64,000 bases of DNA from Stanieria sp. NIES-3757. GTDB taxonomy: Bacteria > Cyanobacteriota > Cyanobacteriia > Cyanobacteriales > Xenococcaceae. The DNA lies in the NCBI GenBank assembly GCA_002355455.1, contig AP017375.1, positions 434,001-498,000 of the forward strand, written 5' to 3'. Position numbers and translations under genes: made by a program. This document shows, piece after piece, positions 33,701-41,746 of this stretch; position 1 is the stretch's first letter, and each line of letters begins with the position of its first letter. Below the pieces are notes generated by a model. The model worked only from the letters and a program-made list of their open reading frames with translations, was not told the origin of the DNA and made no database searches.

Positions 33701-33938
33701 TTTCGAGCCTTATTATGCTGCTCAAGGTTGGGAAGATTACGTTCTCGTTACCAACTTTGCTAGCGGTGATGTTATTCAACTTCATGGTAGTGCCGATAAT
33801 TATTATCTTGGTGCTTCTCCAGAAGGTTTACCCAAAGGAACAGCTATTTTCTGGCAAGGTTCAGCAGACGAAGCAGTTGCTATTGTTGAAGATGTTTTCG
33901 ATCTTACTTTAGATAGCGACTCTTTTGTTTTTATTTAG
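30786..33938 (+). CDS. Large multidomain exoprotein: beta-propeller, SdrD-B-like, CBM6 x2, Ca-binding-type C-terminus
   Basis: The 1050-residue product has no N-terminal signal peptide. Residues ~15-335 are seven TolB/WD40-like propeller repeats of about 43 residues (consensus NIVWxGYDGNDSEIYLYDG, TIQLTNND, YESSPQISG). Residues ~345-415 are an SdrD-B/Cna-B-like fold (GIKWHDLNKNGQQDTGEPGL). ~420-600 is a beta-sandwich with VKISSNGYLTFG. ~645-760 and ~780-905 are two CBM6 carbohydrate-binding modules (RIEAEDYTNYYDT). The last ~120 residues (NLLSGSQEKDVFVLG, AIVEDVFDLTLDSDSFVFI) resemble the terminal domain of RTX/hemolysin-type exoproteins, often secreted by type I systems. It probably binds polysaccharide at the cell surface or in the matrix. 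Start ATG 30786 is set by the AGGAGG site. Confidence 0.85.
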   Translation: MSNDLTNSDTEENKIAVFPLTNNNTGDYNPQISDNKVVWESNDSNDSEIYLYNYDNGTVVQLTDNDIYESSPQISGNNIVWQGYDNNDSEIYLYDGSQTIQLTNNYIDEFNPQISGDKVIWEAYDGNDSEIYLYDGTQTIQLTNNDTYDYSPRISGNKIVWQGYDGKDSEIYLYDGTNTTKLTVNGTDDYSPQISGNNIVWQGYDNNDSEIYLYDGSQTIQLTNNDTYESSPQISGNNVVWEGSDGNDSEIYLYDGSQTIQLTNNDTYESSPQISGNNIVWQSYQNYSDPEIYLYDGTQTIQLTNNDTYESSPQILDNKVIWSSYDGNDSEIYLNFNPPLVPGEIQGIKWHDLNKNGQQDTGEPGLEGLTIYLDQNKNNQLDQGELSTVTDANGFYSFSNLNFGNYTVAEILQPGWKQTYPFAIEYKWSDSTQPEGIPFNWVDISTTGTKLNLGDENYAEVALPFNFSFYGEEYNSVKISSNGYLTFGKDATNYYNSWLPSSSDANNLIAPFWDDLNPNVGGSIYYYYNPTEEQFIVQYQDVPRYEVEGSLTFQTILNSDGTIVYQYDNLNATLNSATIGLENADGTKATQVAYNENYLSNDLAISFSPVLSPKNYLAHQVSLGTGEIIENLNFGNLLAGLRIEAEDYTNYYDTTAGNTGGVYRNDDVDLGTSGDIGGGYSVGWIDSGEWLTYNVNIPETGLYQPVLRVASEVDATHNLEISIDGQTSTLNFNGTGGWESWSDVAGGNLNLTAGNHELKLDLGSSGFNVNYIDLVPVAGIRIEAEDYTNYYDTTAGNTGGVYRNDDVDLGTSGDIGGGYSVGWIDSGEWLTYNVNIPETGLYQPVLRVASEVDATHNLEISIDGKTTTLSVDGTGGWQSWSDAIAKSLNLTAGTHELKINLHSSGFNINYIDLLPYTDLNVASSVATDELTGNPDQTSLVSDSNQDLFTTANNSDNLLSGSQEKDVFVLGDVFEPYYAAQGWEDYVLVTNFASGDVIQLHGSADNYYLGASPEGLPKGTAIFWQGSADEAVAIVEDVFDLTLDSDSFVFI
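30920..31790 (+). repeat. Tandem coding repeats of the propeller (about 126-132 bp units)
   Basis: Seven near-identical units encode the propeller blades. Phrases such as GATTCGGAAATTTATCTC and AATGATACCTA recur almost unchanged at the DNA level, which points to recent expansion or ongoing gene conversion. Confidence 0.85.
32721..32960 (+). repeat. Exact 240-bp repeat, copy A (CBM6-1)
   Basis: Identical base for base, by reading, to 33138-33377. It encodes the core of the first CBM6 module. The flanking parts of the two modules differ at many positions. Confidence 0.9.
33138..33377 (+). repeat. Exact 240-bp repeat, copy B (CBM6-2)
   Basis: Second copy of the sequence at 32721-32960, offset by 417 bases. 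Identity limited to the core with divergent edges suggests gene conversion between two older CBM6 modules. Confidence 0.9.
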
Positions 33939-33981
33939 TCAGAACAACTGAATATAATTTAGTTAAAAATTGTTTGATCTT

Positions 33982-34011
33982 GCGATCGCCTTAAATTACG
34001 CGATCGCTTTT
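33982..34011. terminator. HIP1-built hairpin between convergent genes
   Basis: Two GCGATCGC octamers (33982-33989 and 34000-34007) form an 8-bp stem with a 10-base loop, followed by TTTT. It lies between the convergent exoprotein gene and the small membrane protein gene and probably ends transcription. Confidence 0.5.
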
Positions 34012-34035
34012 GCTTGAAATTGAACAAAAACAAAC

Positions 34036-34242
34036 CTATTTAGCAGCATCAGGGTCTTTTGTCTTGTCTTTCATCACAATTATGCCCATAAAAGCAAAAG
34101 TTCCACCAATCAATCCTAAAATTAGCCAAAGCAAAAAATTGTAGCCTTTTTGCTTGGCTAACAACGCTGCTATTGCACCGATAAAGCAGTGAAAGATTAA
34201 TAGAGGATAAACGGCAGGGTCAAGTGATAAGTTTAACATCAA
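34036..34242 (-). CDS. Small two-span membrane protein (68 aa)
   Basis: Two hydrophobic helices (~12-30, LLIFHCFIGAIAALLA; ~36-58, FLLWLILGLIGGTFAFMGIIVM) are joined by a short basic loop (KQKGYN), with a charged C-terminal tail. The glycine-rich second helix (GLIGGTFAF) resembles small GlsB/YeaQ-type membrane proteins, but the similarity is weak. The function is unknown. It lies convergent to the exoprotein gene. Confidence 0.65.
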   Translation of the reverse strand: MMLNLSLDPAVYPLLIFHCFIGAIAALLAKQKGYNFLLWLILGLIGGTFAFMGIIVMKDKTKDPDAAK

Positions 34243-34366
34243 AAATTATTTTTATACTGAGTATAGTAATAATATAACGGCGATGATAAGAATTTAAGCT
34301 ATTTAACTTTTCAAAGTACTGATGGGAAAAGCATTCTCTGATTATTTTGCTGCTTTACAAGAAAAA

Positions 34367-34418
34367 GCGATCGCTATGCACCTCGGCTGCGCCGAGAGAG
34401 GTTCGCTCTCGTGATCGC
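34367..34418. repeat. REP-like double hairpin with HIP1 ends
   Basis: CTCGGC-tgc-GCCGAG (34382-34396) and GAGAG-gttcg-CTCTC (34396-34410) lie between GCGATCGC (34367-34374) and GTGATCGC (34411-34418). The CTCGGC/GCCGAG hairpin recurs inside a coding sequence at 62826-62840. Confidence 0.6.
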
Positions 34419-34471
34419 ATTAATTAAATCTATTGTCGCTTTGCTCAATACATAACTTAGAAAAAATCATA

Positions 34472-35470
34472 ATGCAAACAACTAATAATTTAAAAGTAAC
34501 TCCCTTTGCTCAAAAAATTGAGTCTCCGCTACAAAAGCAAAAAATTACAGTATTACAAATTAATTTAGGGAAAAAATGTAATCTTGCTTGTACTCATTGT
34601 CATGTGGAAGCAAGTCCAAAACGTAGTGAAGAATTAACTCCAGAAATTTGTCAACAATTAATTGAAATAATTAATCTTTTTCCTCAAATTGAAACTGTAG
34701 ATTTAACTGGTGGTGCGCCAGAAATGAACTATGGTTTTAAACCAATTGTCGAAGCTGCTAAAAAAGTAGGGAAAGAAGTTATTGTTCGTTCTAATTTAAC
34801 TATTTTCTTTGAAGCTGGATATGAAGATTTACCCGAATATTTTTGCCAAAATCAATTAAGAGTAGTAGCATCTTTACCCTGTTACTTAGAAAACAATGTT
34901 GATAAACAAAGAGGTGCAGGAGTTTATCATAAATCTATTGAAGCGATTCAAAAACTTAATCAATTAGGTTATGGAAAAAAACCCAAATTAATTCTGGACT
35001 TAGTTTATAATCCAGCTTTACCCACTCAGGAAAAATTTTCTTTAACTCCCAATCAAAATACTTTAGAAAAAGATTACAAATCTTATTTATTAGAACATTA
35101 TAAGATTAAGTTTAATAATTTATTTACTATTACTAATCTTTCAGTAGGAAGAACTAAACAATATTTACAAAGACAAAATTTAAAAGATGCTTATCTCAAG
35201 TTTTTAGAAAACAATTTTAATTCAGTTACCTTGCCTAATTTAATGTGTAATAATCAACTTTCAGTTGATTATTTAGGTAACGTCTATGACTGCGATTTTA
35301 ATCAAATGGAGAATTTAGCTGCAACTGATGTCAAAGGAGAAAAATTAACTGTATCTAAATTATTAGCAGCAAAAAATTTAGATGTAATTAAGCAAATCAA
35401 AACAGCTAATTATTGTTATGGATGTACGGCTGGAAATGGCTCTAGTTGTGGTGGTTCTTTGATTGAATAA
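34472..35470 (+). CDS. arsS: Arsenosugar biosynthesis radical SAM protein ArsS
   Basis: Radical SAM enzyme thought to act after arsenic methylation in making arsenosugars. The 4Fe-4S motif is CNLACTHC (CxxxCxxC, ~31-38), followed by TPEICQQLIEII, VDLTGGAPEMNYGFK (GGxP-type SAM site) and VIVRSNLT. The C-terminal DUF3641 region ends in CDFNQM and ANYCYGCTAGNGSSCGGSL with Cys for auxiliary Fe-S binding. I set the start at ATG 34472 (MQTTNNLK); longer in-frame starts add residues not expected in the family. No arsM or other arsenic gene is adjacent in the window. Confidence 0.88.
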   Translation: MQTTNNLKVTPFAQKIESPLQKQKITVLQINLGKKCNLACTHCHVEASPKRSEELTPEICQQLIEIINLFPQIETVDLTGGAPEMNYGFKPIVEAAKKVGKEVIVRSNLTIFFEAGYEDLPEYFCQNQLRVVASLPCYLENNVDKQRGAGVYHKSIEAIQKLNQLGYGKKPKLILDLVYNPALPTQEKFSLTPNQNTLEKDYKSYLLEHYKIKFNNLFTITNLSVGRTKQYLQRQNLKDAYLKFLENNFNSVTLPNLMCNNQLSVDYLGNVYDCDFNQMENLAATDVKGEKLTVSKLLAAKNLDVIKQIKTANYCYGCTAGNGSSCGGSLIE

Positions 35471-35547
35471 TATTTACATAAAAAATTTGTAGGGAGAATT
35501 TATAAATTCTCCCTACAGGCAATTGAAAAATAGAAATGCGAATATTT

Positions 35548-38500
35548 TCAAGACATTAGTTTAGAGATTCGCATTTCTAAACTTTTAATCACAATATAAA
35601 TAGAAGGAACTAAAAACAAACTCAAAACTGTTGCAAAAAGTAATCCTCCAAAGATTGCAGTACCTAAAGACCAACGACTAGAAGCACCTGCGCCAGTAGC
35701 AATTACTAAAGGGAAAAAACCAACCAAACTAGAGATTGCTGTCATTAAAATCGGACGAAAACGTTCTCTTCCAGCTTTAATTGCTGCTTTAACTAAACTT
35801 AGTCCTTGCTCTCTTAATTGGTTAGCATATTCAACAATTAAAATGGCATTTTTACTAGCTAAACCAATTAACATTACTAATCCAACTTGACAGTAAATAT
35901 TGTTATTAATGATCGGCCAAATACTACCCGCTTGGAGTAAATTAGCCCGGAACCAAATAGCTGAGATCGCACCAAAAATAGCTAGGGGTACGGTCAACAT
36001 AATAATAAATGGATCCACATAGCTTTCATATTGGGCAGCTAAGACTAGAAACGCCATGATTAAGCCTAAGGCAAACACTAAGGTAACTTGACCGCCTGAA
36101 TTAACCTCTTCTAAAGCTGTTCCTGTCCATTCATAACCCAATCCAGGGGATAAGGTTTGGATCGCAACTTGTTGCATTGCTTGGATGGCTTGTCCTGTAC
36201 CATATCCAGGTGCAGGAGAACCTTGAATATTAATGGAGCGAAAGAGATTATAGTGGTTAATAATTTGTGGGCCGGTAAATTCTTTCAGTGTGACTAGGTT
36301 ATTGAGAGAAATCATTTGATCGTCTTGAGAACGAACGTATAATTGACCAATATCATTGGGATTGGAGCGAGCATCTGATTGTGCTTGAACGTAAACTCGA
36401 TATTGTCTTTGTCCAAGAACAAAATCATTGACATAACTAGAACCTAAATAGGTTTGTAGCGTAGAAAAAATATCGTCAATATTAACATTAAGAGCTTTAG
36501 CGCGATCGCGATTGAGCTCAACTTCAATTTGGGGAGTATTAGCTGCAAATTGAGTAAAAGCTGCGCCTATTTCTGGTCTTTGGTTAGCTGCTGCAATTAT
36601 TTTGTTAGCATTTTCAACTAATACCGATATGGGTAAACCACGACGATCCTGAATTTGCATTTCAAAACCACCAAAGCTACTCAATCCCCTCACTGGTGGA
36701 GCGTTGACAGCAAAAGCTCTTGCGCCTGTAATATTTTGGAATGCGCCATTAACCCGACCTAGAATAGAATAAACTGATTTAGATTCGCCTTTTCTTTCTG
36801 ACCAAGGTTTGAGTTTGGTAAAGACAAAACCGCGATTACTACCATTGCCACCAAAACTAAAACCAGAAAGGCTAAAGTAATGTTCGACTTCTTCTATTTT
36901 TTCCATTTCTTGGCTTACTTGTTCCATAATCTCTTTGGTGTAATTAAGAGAAACACCATCAGGAGCTTGAACAATGGTAAAAAAGTAACCTTGGTCTTCT
37001 TCGGGAATAAATCCTGTCGGAATTAAATTGTAAAGAAAGATCGTAAAGATAAACATGGCAGCAAAAACAGCCATGACAATGTATCTAATCGATTTTCTCG
37101 TTAAAAAAGTAATGGTTTTGGCGTAATTTGTTTCAGTCCAACCAAAACCCTGATTAAACTTATTAAAAAACCAACCTAATGCTCCTCTACGTTGATCTTG
37201 AGGACTTAATAATACACCTGACATCGTGGGAGTAAAAGTCAAAGCGTTAAAAGTAGAAAGCGCGATCGCAAAAATGATAGTCAAAGCAAATTGTTGAAAA
37301 ATAACCCCTGTAGAACCAGGAAAGAATGCTACAGGCAGGAATACTGCTATTAACACCAGAGAAGTGGCAATGACTGCTCCGCTTAATTCATTCATGGTGT
37401 CAATCGCAGCTTGAACTGGTTTGATCCCCTGTTCAACTTTTTTGGCGATCGCTTCTACGACAACAATAGCATCATCAACTACTATCCCTGTAGCCAACAC
37501 CATCGCAAACATTGTTAAGGTATTAATCTGGAAATCAAACGCTAATAGAAAAGCAAAAGCTCCTACCAAACCAACAGGAATTGCGATCGCAGGAATAATA
37601 GTTGTCCGCCAATCTTGTAAAAAGATGAAAATAATCAAGACAACTAAAGATATAGCTATCACTAGAGTCCAAATTACTTCTTCTAGGGAAACTTCCACAA
37701 ATTCAGTAGTATCAAGAGCAACATCATAATTCATGCCTGGCGGAAAATCTTCCGCCAATTCCGCTACTTTTGCTTTAACTGCTTTAGCAACATCGAGCGC
37801 ATTACTACCAGGAAGCTGAAAAATACCCAACCCAATCGCAGGATAACCATTATATTTAGCAGCAGTATCATAATTTTCTGCACCTAATTCCGCTCTGCCG
37901 ATATCTTTGAGTCGAACTAAACCACCTTCTTCACCAACTTTAATTACCATTTGCTCAAATTCGCTGGCAGTTTCAAATCTTCCTTCAGCCCGTAGAGTAA
38001 ATTCATACCTTTGTTCTTCCGATGCTGGTTGTTGACCAATTTTTCCCGCCCCCAACTGAATATTTTGTTCTTCCAGAGCAGTTATCACATCTTGAGCAGT
38101 TAAATTTCTTGCTGCTAAAGCAGCAGGATCGAGCCAGAGACGCATTGCATAACGACGTTCGCCAAAAATTCTGGCTCTACCTACCCCTTCAACCCGTTGA
38201 ACTTGATCCGCAACATAAGTATCTAAATAATTACTCAAAAACAAGTCATCGTATTGCCCATTTTCCGAGTAAAAAGCGATCGCAATTAGTAAATCTGGAG
38301 AGGATTGAACCACACTCACCCCAGTTTGTTGAATCACGCTAGGTAAACGAGGTTCGGCTAAGGCAACTCGATTTTGGACATTAACTTGAGCAATATTGCG
38401 ATCGCTAGAAACAGGGAAAGTAACATTAATCGTACTAATACCACTATCATTAGTACTAGAGGAAATGTACTGCATCCCCTCTACACCATTAATTTCCCGC

Positions 38501-38709
38501 TCAATAACAGTAGTAACTGTATTTTCCGTAGTTTGAGCATCCGCCCCAAGATTGGTAGCAGAAACCTCAATCTGAATCGGAGCAATTTGCGGTAATTGAG
38601 AAATCGGCAACAGCGGAATTGCGATCGCTCCTACCAGCACAATAATTATCGAACAAACTGTTGTTAAAACAGGTCGCTTAATAAAAACATCAGCAATACT
38701 AAGTAACAT
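35548..38709 (-). CDS. RND multidrug/solvent efflux pump, inner-membrane subunit (HAE1/AcrB type)
   Basis: Proton-driven RND transporter of 1053 residues that extrudes drugs or lipophilic compounds through a tripartite pump. It has twelve membrane helices with two large periplasmic loops. Proton relay Asp pair in ATGIVVDDAIVVVEAIAKK (TM4). Other marks: LLPISQLPQIAPIQIEV, GIGIFQLPGSNALDVAKAVKAK, VLLSPQDQRRGALGWFFNKFN, GFIPEEDQGYFF and the C-terminal LIGLASKNAILIVEYANQLREQG. Its membrane-fusion partner is encoded upstream, 112 bases away, in the same direction. No outer-membrane factor is adjacent, so the pump probably uses a shared TolC-like protein. Confidence 0.94.
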   Translation of the reverse strand: MLLSIADVFIKRPVLTTVCSIIIVLVGAIAIPLLPISQLPQIAPIQIEVSATNLGADAQTTENTVTTVIEREINGVEGMQYISSSTNDSGISTINVTFPVSSDRNIAQVNVQNRVALAEPRLPSVIQQTGVSVVQSSPDLLIAIAFYSENGQYDDLFLSNYLDTYVADQVQRVEGVGRARIFGERRYAMRLWLDPAALAARNLTAQDVITALEEQNIQLGAGKIGQQPASEEQRYEFTLRAEGRFETASEFEQMVIKVGEEGGLVRLKDIGRAELGAENYDTAAKYNGYPAIGLGIFQLPGSNALDVAKAVKAKVAELAEDFPPGMNYDVALDTTEFVEVSLEEVIWTLVIAISLVVLIIFIFLQDWRTTIIPAIAIPVGLVGAFAFLLAFDFQINTLTMFAMVLATGIVVDDAIVVVEAIAKKVEQGIKPVQAAIDTMNELSGAVIATSLVLIAVFLPVAFFPGSTGVIFQQFALTIIFAIALSTFNALTFTPTMSGVLLSPQDQRRGALGWFFNKFNQGFGWTETNYAKTITFLTRKSIRYIVMAVFAAMFIFTIFLYNLIPTGFIPEEDQGYFFTIVQAPDGVSLNYTKEIMEQVSQEMEKIEEVEHYFSLSGFSFGGNGSNRGFVFTKLKPWSERKGESKSVYSILGRVNGAFQNITGARAFAVNAPPVRGLSSFGGFEMQIQDRRGLPISVLVENANKIIAAANQRPEIGAAFTQFAANTPQIEVELNRDRAKALNVNIDDIFSTLQTYLGSSYVNDFVLGQRQYRVYVQAQSDARSNPNDIGQLYVRSQDDQMISLNNLVTLKEFTGPQIINHYNLFRSINIQGSPAPGYGTGQAIQAMQQVAIQTLSPGLGYEWTGTALEEVNSGGQVTLVFALGLIMAFLVLAAQYESYVDPFIIMLTVPLAIFGAISAIWFRANLLQAGSIWPIINNNIYCQVGLVMLIGLASKNAILIVEYANQLREQGLSLVKAAIKAGRERFRPILMTAISSLVGFFPLVIATGAGASSRWSLGTAIFGGLLFATVLSLFLVPSIYIVIKSLEMRISKLMS

Positions 38710-38821
38710 AATTTTTAAAGTTAAATTTTAAAGTTAAAAGGCAAAAGCCAAACAAAGCGATAAACAGAAAGTTTAAAATCTTGCTACCTATCACGTATTA
38801 CTTCCTAATAACTGGTAACTG

Positions 38822-40159
38822 TTATTCTTCTTTACTGCTAGTCAAAGAATCTGGATTAATCGGAGTTCCATCAGATAAATTTAAAATCCCTGACACAATT
38901 AATTTTTCTCCTGCTTCTATGCCAGAAATGACTTGATAAGCTTGACCTTGAATCTCACCCAAAGTCACTGGTTTTTGTTTAGCTACTAAAGTAGTTTTGC
39001 CATCTTCTGCTGTTTGTTCTTGGGCAACAAACACAAAATCTTGTCCAGCAATTCGGGAGACTGACTCAGTGGGGACTAAGACACCTGGTTGTTGCGACCA
39101 AATTACTCTAGCTTTAACAAATTGCTCATCAACTAAACTGCTATTGTTAGGAAAAGTTGCCTTAGCTAAAATAGATTGTTGAGTACGATTAACTTGAGGA
39201 GCAATAAAACTAATCTTACCTCTGACAGAAGCTTGACCAGAGCGGTCTAGAATTTCGATTGGTAATCCCAATTTTAATTGCGATGCCTGTTCAATCGGAA
39301 CATTCAAATTCAACTCCAGAGTTTGATTTTGAGTAATATTAGTTAACTCTTGTCCAGCCTCAATATAATCTCCGACTTTCGGAATAATATTACCCACTAC
39401 ACCATCAATCGGAGCAACCAAACGATTATAAGACAAGTTTTCCTGAGCTACTCCTAATTGAGCTTCAGCCTGATTTTGAGCAGCTTTTTCTCGATTAATT
39501 GCTGCTTCAGCAGCGTTGATTCCCTGTTGGGCAGCGATCAAATTTTTTTGCGAGGCATTGAGAGCCTGTTTCAACGCATCTTGTTGAGCTTGAGCCGTTT
39601 TCAGATCTCGCCTACGTTCATCTAGAAGTTGTTTGGATTCTGCTCCCTCAGTAACCAAAAATTCGGCTCTCTTTAAATTTTCCTTAGCCAACTCTACTTC
39701 CGCCTCTTGCTGACGTAAATCTGCCTGTTTTTGGGCTACATCTGCTGCTGCTGCTGCCTCTTGTGCTTGGGCAGTTCGCAACTGCGCTGTAGCATTATCG
39801 AGATTAGCTTTTTGAATATTAATATTAGATACTGCTGCATTAACTTCTTCTTGTGCTTCTGTTAATTGCAGTTGAATTAAAGGCTGTCCCTTGCGAACTG
39901 TTTCTCCTTCTGTAGCGGAAATAGAAACTATTCTGCCGTCGACTTGGGAAGCTAAAATTACTCTTTGTTTAGCTGTTAAACTACCCACCAACTCAGAACT
40001 TTCTCTAATGGCAGCACGTTCTAGATTTTGCAGCTTAACTGGTACTGCTGGGGGCTGAGTTGCTTGAGGAGGTTCTTGTTTGCCACAAGCAGCAGTCAAC
40101 AAAGTTACTGTGACAATTAGAGCAAATAACCTACCCCTAACCAAAGGTCTGTCATTCAT
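38822..40159 (-). CDS. RND efflux periplasmic adaptor (membrane-fusion) lipoprotein
   Basis: The 445-residue adaptor links the RND pump to an outer-membrane channel. N-terminal signal with lipobox LTAAC (Cys25), lipoyl-type segment GSLTAKQRVILASQVDGRIV, then a long alpha-hairpin (~100-230) of Ala/Gln-rich coiled coil (AAAADVAQKQADLRQQEAEVELAKENLKRAE), unusually long for the family. Beta-barrel and membrane-proximal parts follow (APIDGVVGNIIPKVGDYI, VIWSQQPGVLVPTESVSRI). First gene of the efflux operon; the AcrB-type subunit follows. No dedicated regulator is next to it. Confidence 0.93.
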   Translation of the reverse strand: MNDRPLVRGRLFALIVTVTLLTAACGKQEPPQATQPPAVPVKLQNLERAAIRESSELVGSLTAKQRVILASQVDGRIVSISATEGETVRKGQPLIQLQLTEAQEEVNAAVSNINIQKANLDNATAQLRTAQAQEAAAAADVAQKQADLRQQEAEVELAKENLKRAEFLVTEGAESKQLLDERRRDLKTAQAQQDALKQALNASQKNLIAAQQGINAAEAAINREKAAQNQAEAQLGVAQENLSYNRLVAPIDGVVGNIIPKVGDYIEAGQELTNITQNQTLELNLNVPIEQASQLKLGLPIEILDRSGQASVRGKISFIAPQVNRTQQSILAKATFPNNSSLVDEQFVKARVIWSQQPGVLVPTESVSRIAGQDFVFVAQEQTAEDGKTTLVAKQKPVTLGEIQGQAYQVISGIEAGEKLIVSGILNLSDGTPINPDSLTSSKEE

Positions 40160-40573
40160 TAGTTATTTTTTACTATTAATAATATTTACAGTTTATAAAA
40201 CTTAATGTTTATTTGCTAACTCAAAATAACTCAAAGAGCTTAAATTTCCTATTCACCTTTAGATAGATGTTTTGTCAACCGTAATTTAATGAATCTTTGC
40301 CTGCTTATATTACCCGAACAGACAGAAAAAAATCTTGCAAGATTTTGCGATTTTTAATAAGTTCTTGCTATTTGTAGAGTCTTTTAGATCGGTAAAAAAA
40401 TAAATTCATTTAGACTAAGCTTCTATTTTAATCTTAATAATTGTTGTAATGATGAAAAATAGAGCGATCGCATTATTGAAAAATTATGATTCAGTACTTA
40501 TGGTAGAGGTGGAACATACTCCAAGCTTGATAGATATTTACACTAGTGATTCTAAATTTATAGGCATAACAAA
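40160..40573. other. Noncoding spacer (414 bp)
   Basis: Divergent promoter region between the efflux operon and the terD genes. It contains an 11-12 base hairpin around AATCTTGCAAGATT and one HIP1 octamer. A 54-codon frame (40449-40610) runs into the terD start and is probably not a gene. Confidence 0.4.
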
Positions 40574-41152
40574 ATGGCTATTTCTTTACAAAAAGGACAG
40601 CGAGTTTCTTTAGAAAAAGTAGCACCTGGACTGGAAGCAGTCTTAGTAGGCTTAGGATGGGATATAAATCGAACAGACTCGGGTGTAGAGTTTGATTTAG
40701 ATACTTCTGTTTTTCTGTTGGGAAGTAATGAAAAGATTCTGAGCGAAAATCATTTTATTTTTTATAACAATCCTAAAAGCCCAGAGCAACCTCCTTCCGT
40801 AGAGTATATGGGAGATAACAGAACAGGAGCAGGAGAAGGTGATGATGAGGTTATCCTGGTTAATCTTACTAAAATACCAACAGAAGTTGAAAAATTAGTA
40901 TTTACAGTTACAATTTATGAAGCAGATCAACGCAGACAAAACTTTGGACAAGTACATAATGCCTTTGTAAGACTTGTAGATGTTAAAACTAAACAAGAAG
41001 TTCTGCGCTATGACTTAGCTGAAGATTATTCTATTGAAACTGCATTAATTATGGCAGAGCTTTATCGCAAAGATGGTACGTGGCGAATGAGTGCAGTTGG
41101 CGCGGGCTATCAAGGTGGATTACAGGCTTTATTAAATCGCTACCATAGTTAA
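40574..41152 (+). CDS. TerD-family protein (first copy)
   Basis: The 192-residue TerD domain protein has the family start ISLQKGQRVSLEK, the Asp-rich Ca2+-binding loop FDLDTSVFLL, YMGDNRTGAGEGDDEVILVNL and NAFVRLVDVKTKQEVLRYDLAED. TerD proteins bind calcium at acidic sites and belong to tellurite-resistance and general stress clusters. Three bases separate it from a second terD gene, so the two form an operon. A 200-residue Gln-rich protein is convergent. No TerC or chelatase genes are in the window. Confidence 0.93.
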   Translation: MAISLQKGQRVSLEKVAPGLEAVLVGLGWDINRTDSGVEFDLDTSVFLLGSNEKILSENHFIFYNNPKSPEQPPSVEYMGDNRTGAGEGDDEVILVNLTKIPTEVEKLVFTVTIYEADQRRQNFGQVHNAFVRLVDVKTKQEVLRYDLAEDYSIETALIMAELYRKDGTWRMSAVGAGYQGGLQALLNRYHS

Positions 41153-41155
41153 AAA

Positions 41156-41746
41156 ATGACTATTAATTTACAGAAAGGACAGCGCATTTCGCTCAAGAAA
41201 GAAGCTCCTAATCTTACTCGACTTATGTGTGGTTTAGGTTGGGATGTAGCCAAAAAATCTGGTGGTTGGTTTAGTTCTTCTCCTAATTTTGACTTAGATT
41301 CTTTTGTAATTTGTTTAGATCAAAATCAAAAGTTAACTAATAAATCTGACATTATTTATTTTGCTAACTTGAGACATTCTTCAGGAGCTATCACCCATTT
41401 GGGAGATAACTTAACTGGAGATGGACAAGGAGATGATGAGCAAATTATTGTAGATTTGCCTACAGTTCCAGAGAGGCTTAGTAAATTGCTTTTTTTGGTC
41501 AACATTTATGAAGCTCAAAAACGACAGCAAGAACTTTCTCAAGTAGAAAATGCTTTTGTCAGATTAGTCGATTTGAACAATAATCAAGAAATTGCCCGCT
41601 ATCAACTTTCTGGAAAACAGTATCAGAATAAAAATGCCTTAATTCTGGGAGAAGTGTATAGACATAATGACGAATGGAAAATGGCAGCTATTGGAGAGGC
41701 TTTTAATGCTAAAGGAATAGGTGATATTGCCCAAAAATATATCTAA
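41156..41746 (+). CDS. TerD-family protein (second copy)
   Basis: The 196-residue paralogue of the upstream TerD has INLQKGQRISLKK, FDLDSFVICLDQNQ (Ca2+-binding Asp residues), HLGDNLTGDGQGDDEQIIVDLP and NAFVRLVDLNNNQEIARYQLSG. The two copies differ clearly in the loop at ~40-50, so they are old duplicates. They may bind calcium and act together in membrane-associated stress protection. The stop overlaps the end of the convergent Slr1339-like gene by four bases. Confidence 0.93.
   Translation: MTINLQKGQRISLKKEAPNLTRLMCGLGWDVAKKSGGWFSSSPNFDLDSFVICLDQNQKLTNKSDIIYFANLRHSSGAITHLGDNLTGDGQGDDEQIIVDLPTVPERLSKLLFLVNIYEAQKRQQELSQVENAFVRLVDLNNNQEIARYQLSGKQYQNKNALILGEVYRHNDEWKMAAIGEAFNAKGIGDIAQKYI

Noticed and set aside
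40449-40610. 54-codon plus-strand frame before the first terD
   Set aside because: It runs into the terD start in another frame and its product resembles no family; probably chance.
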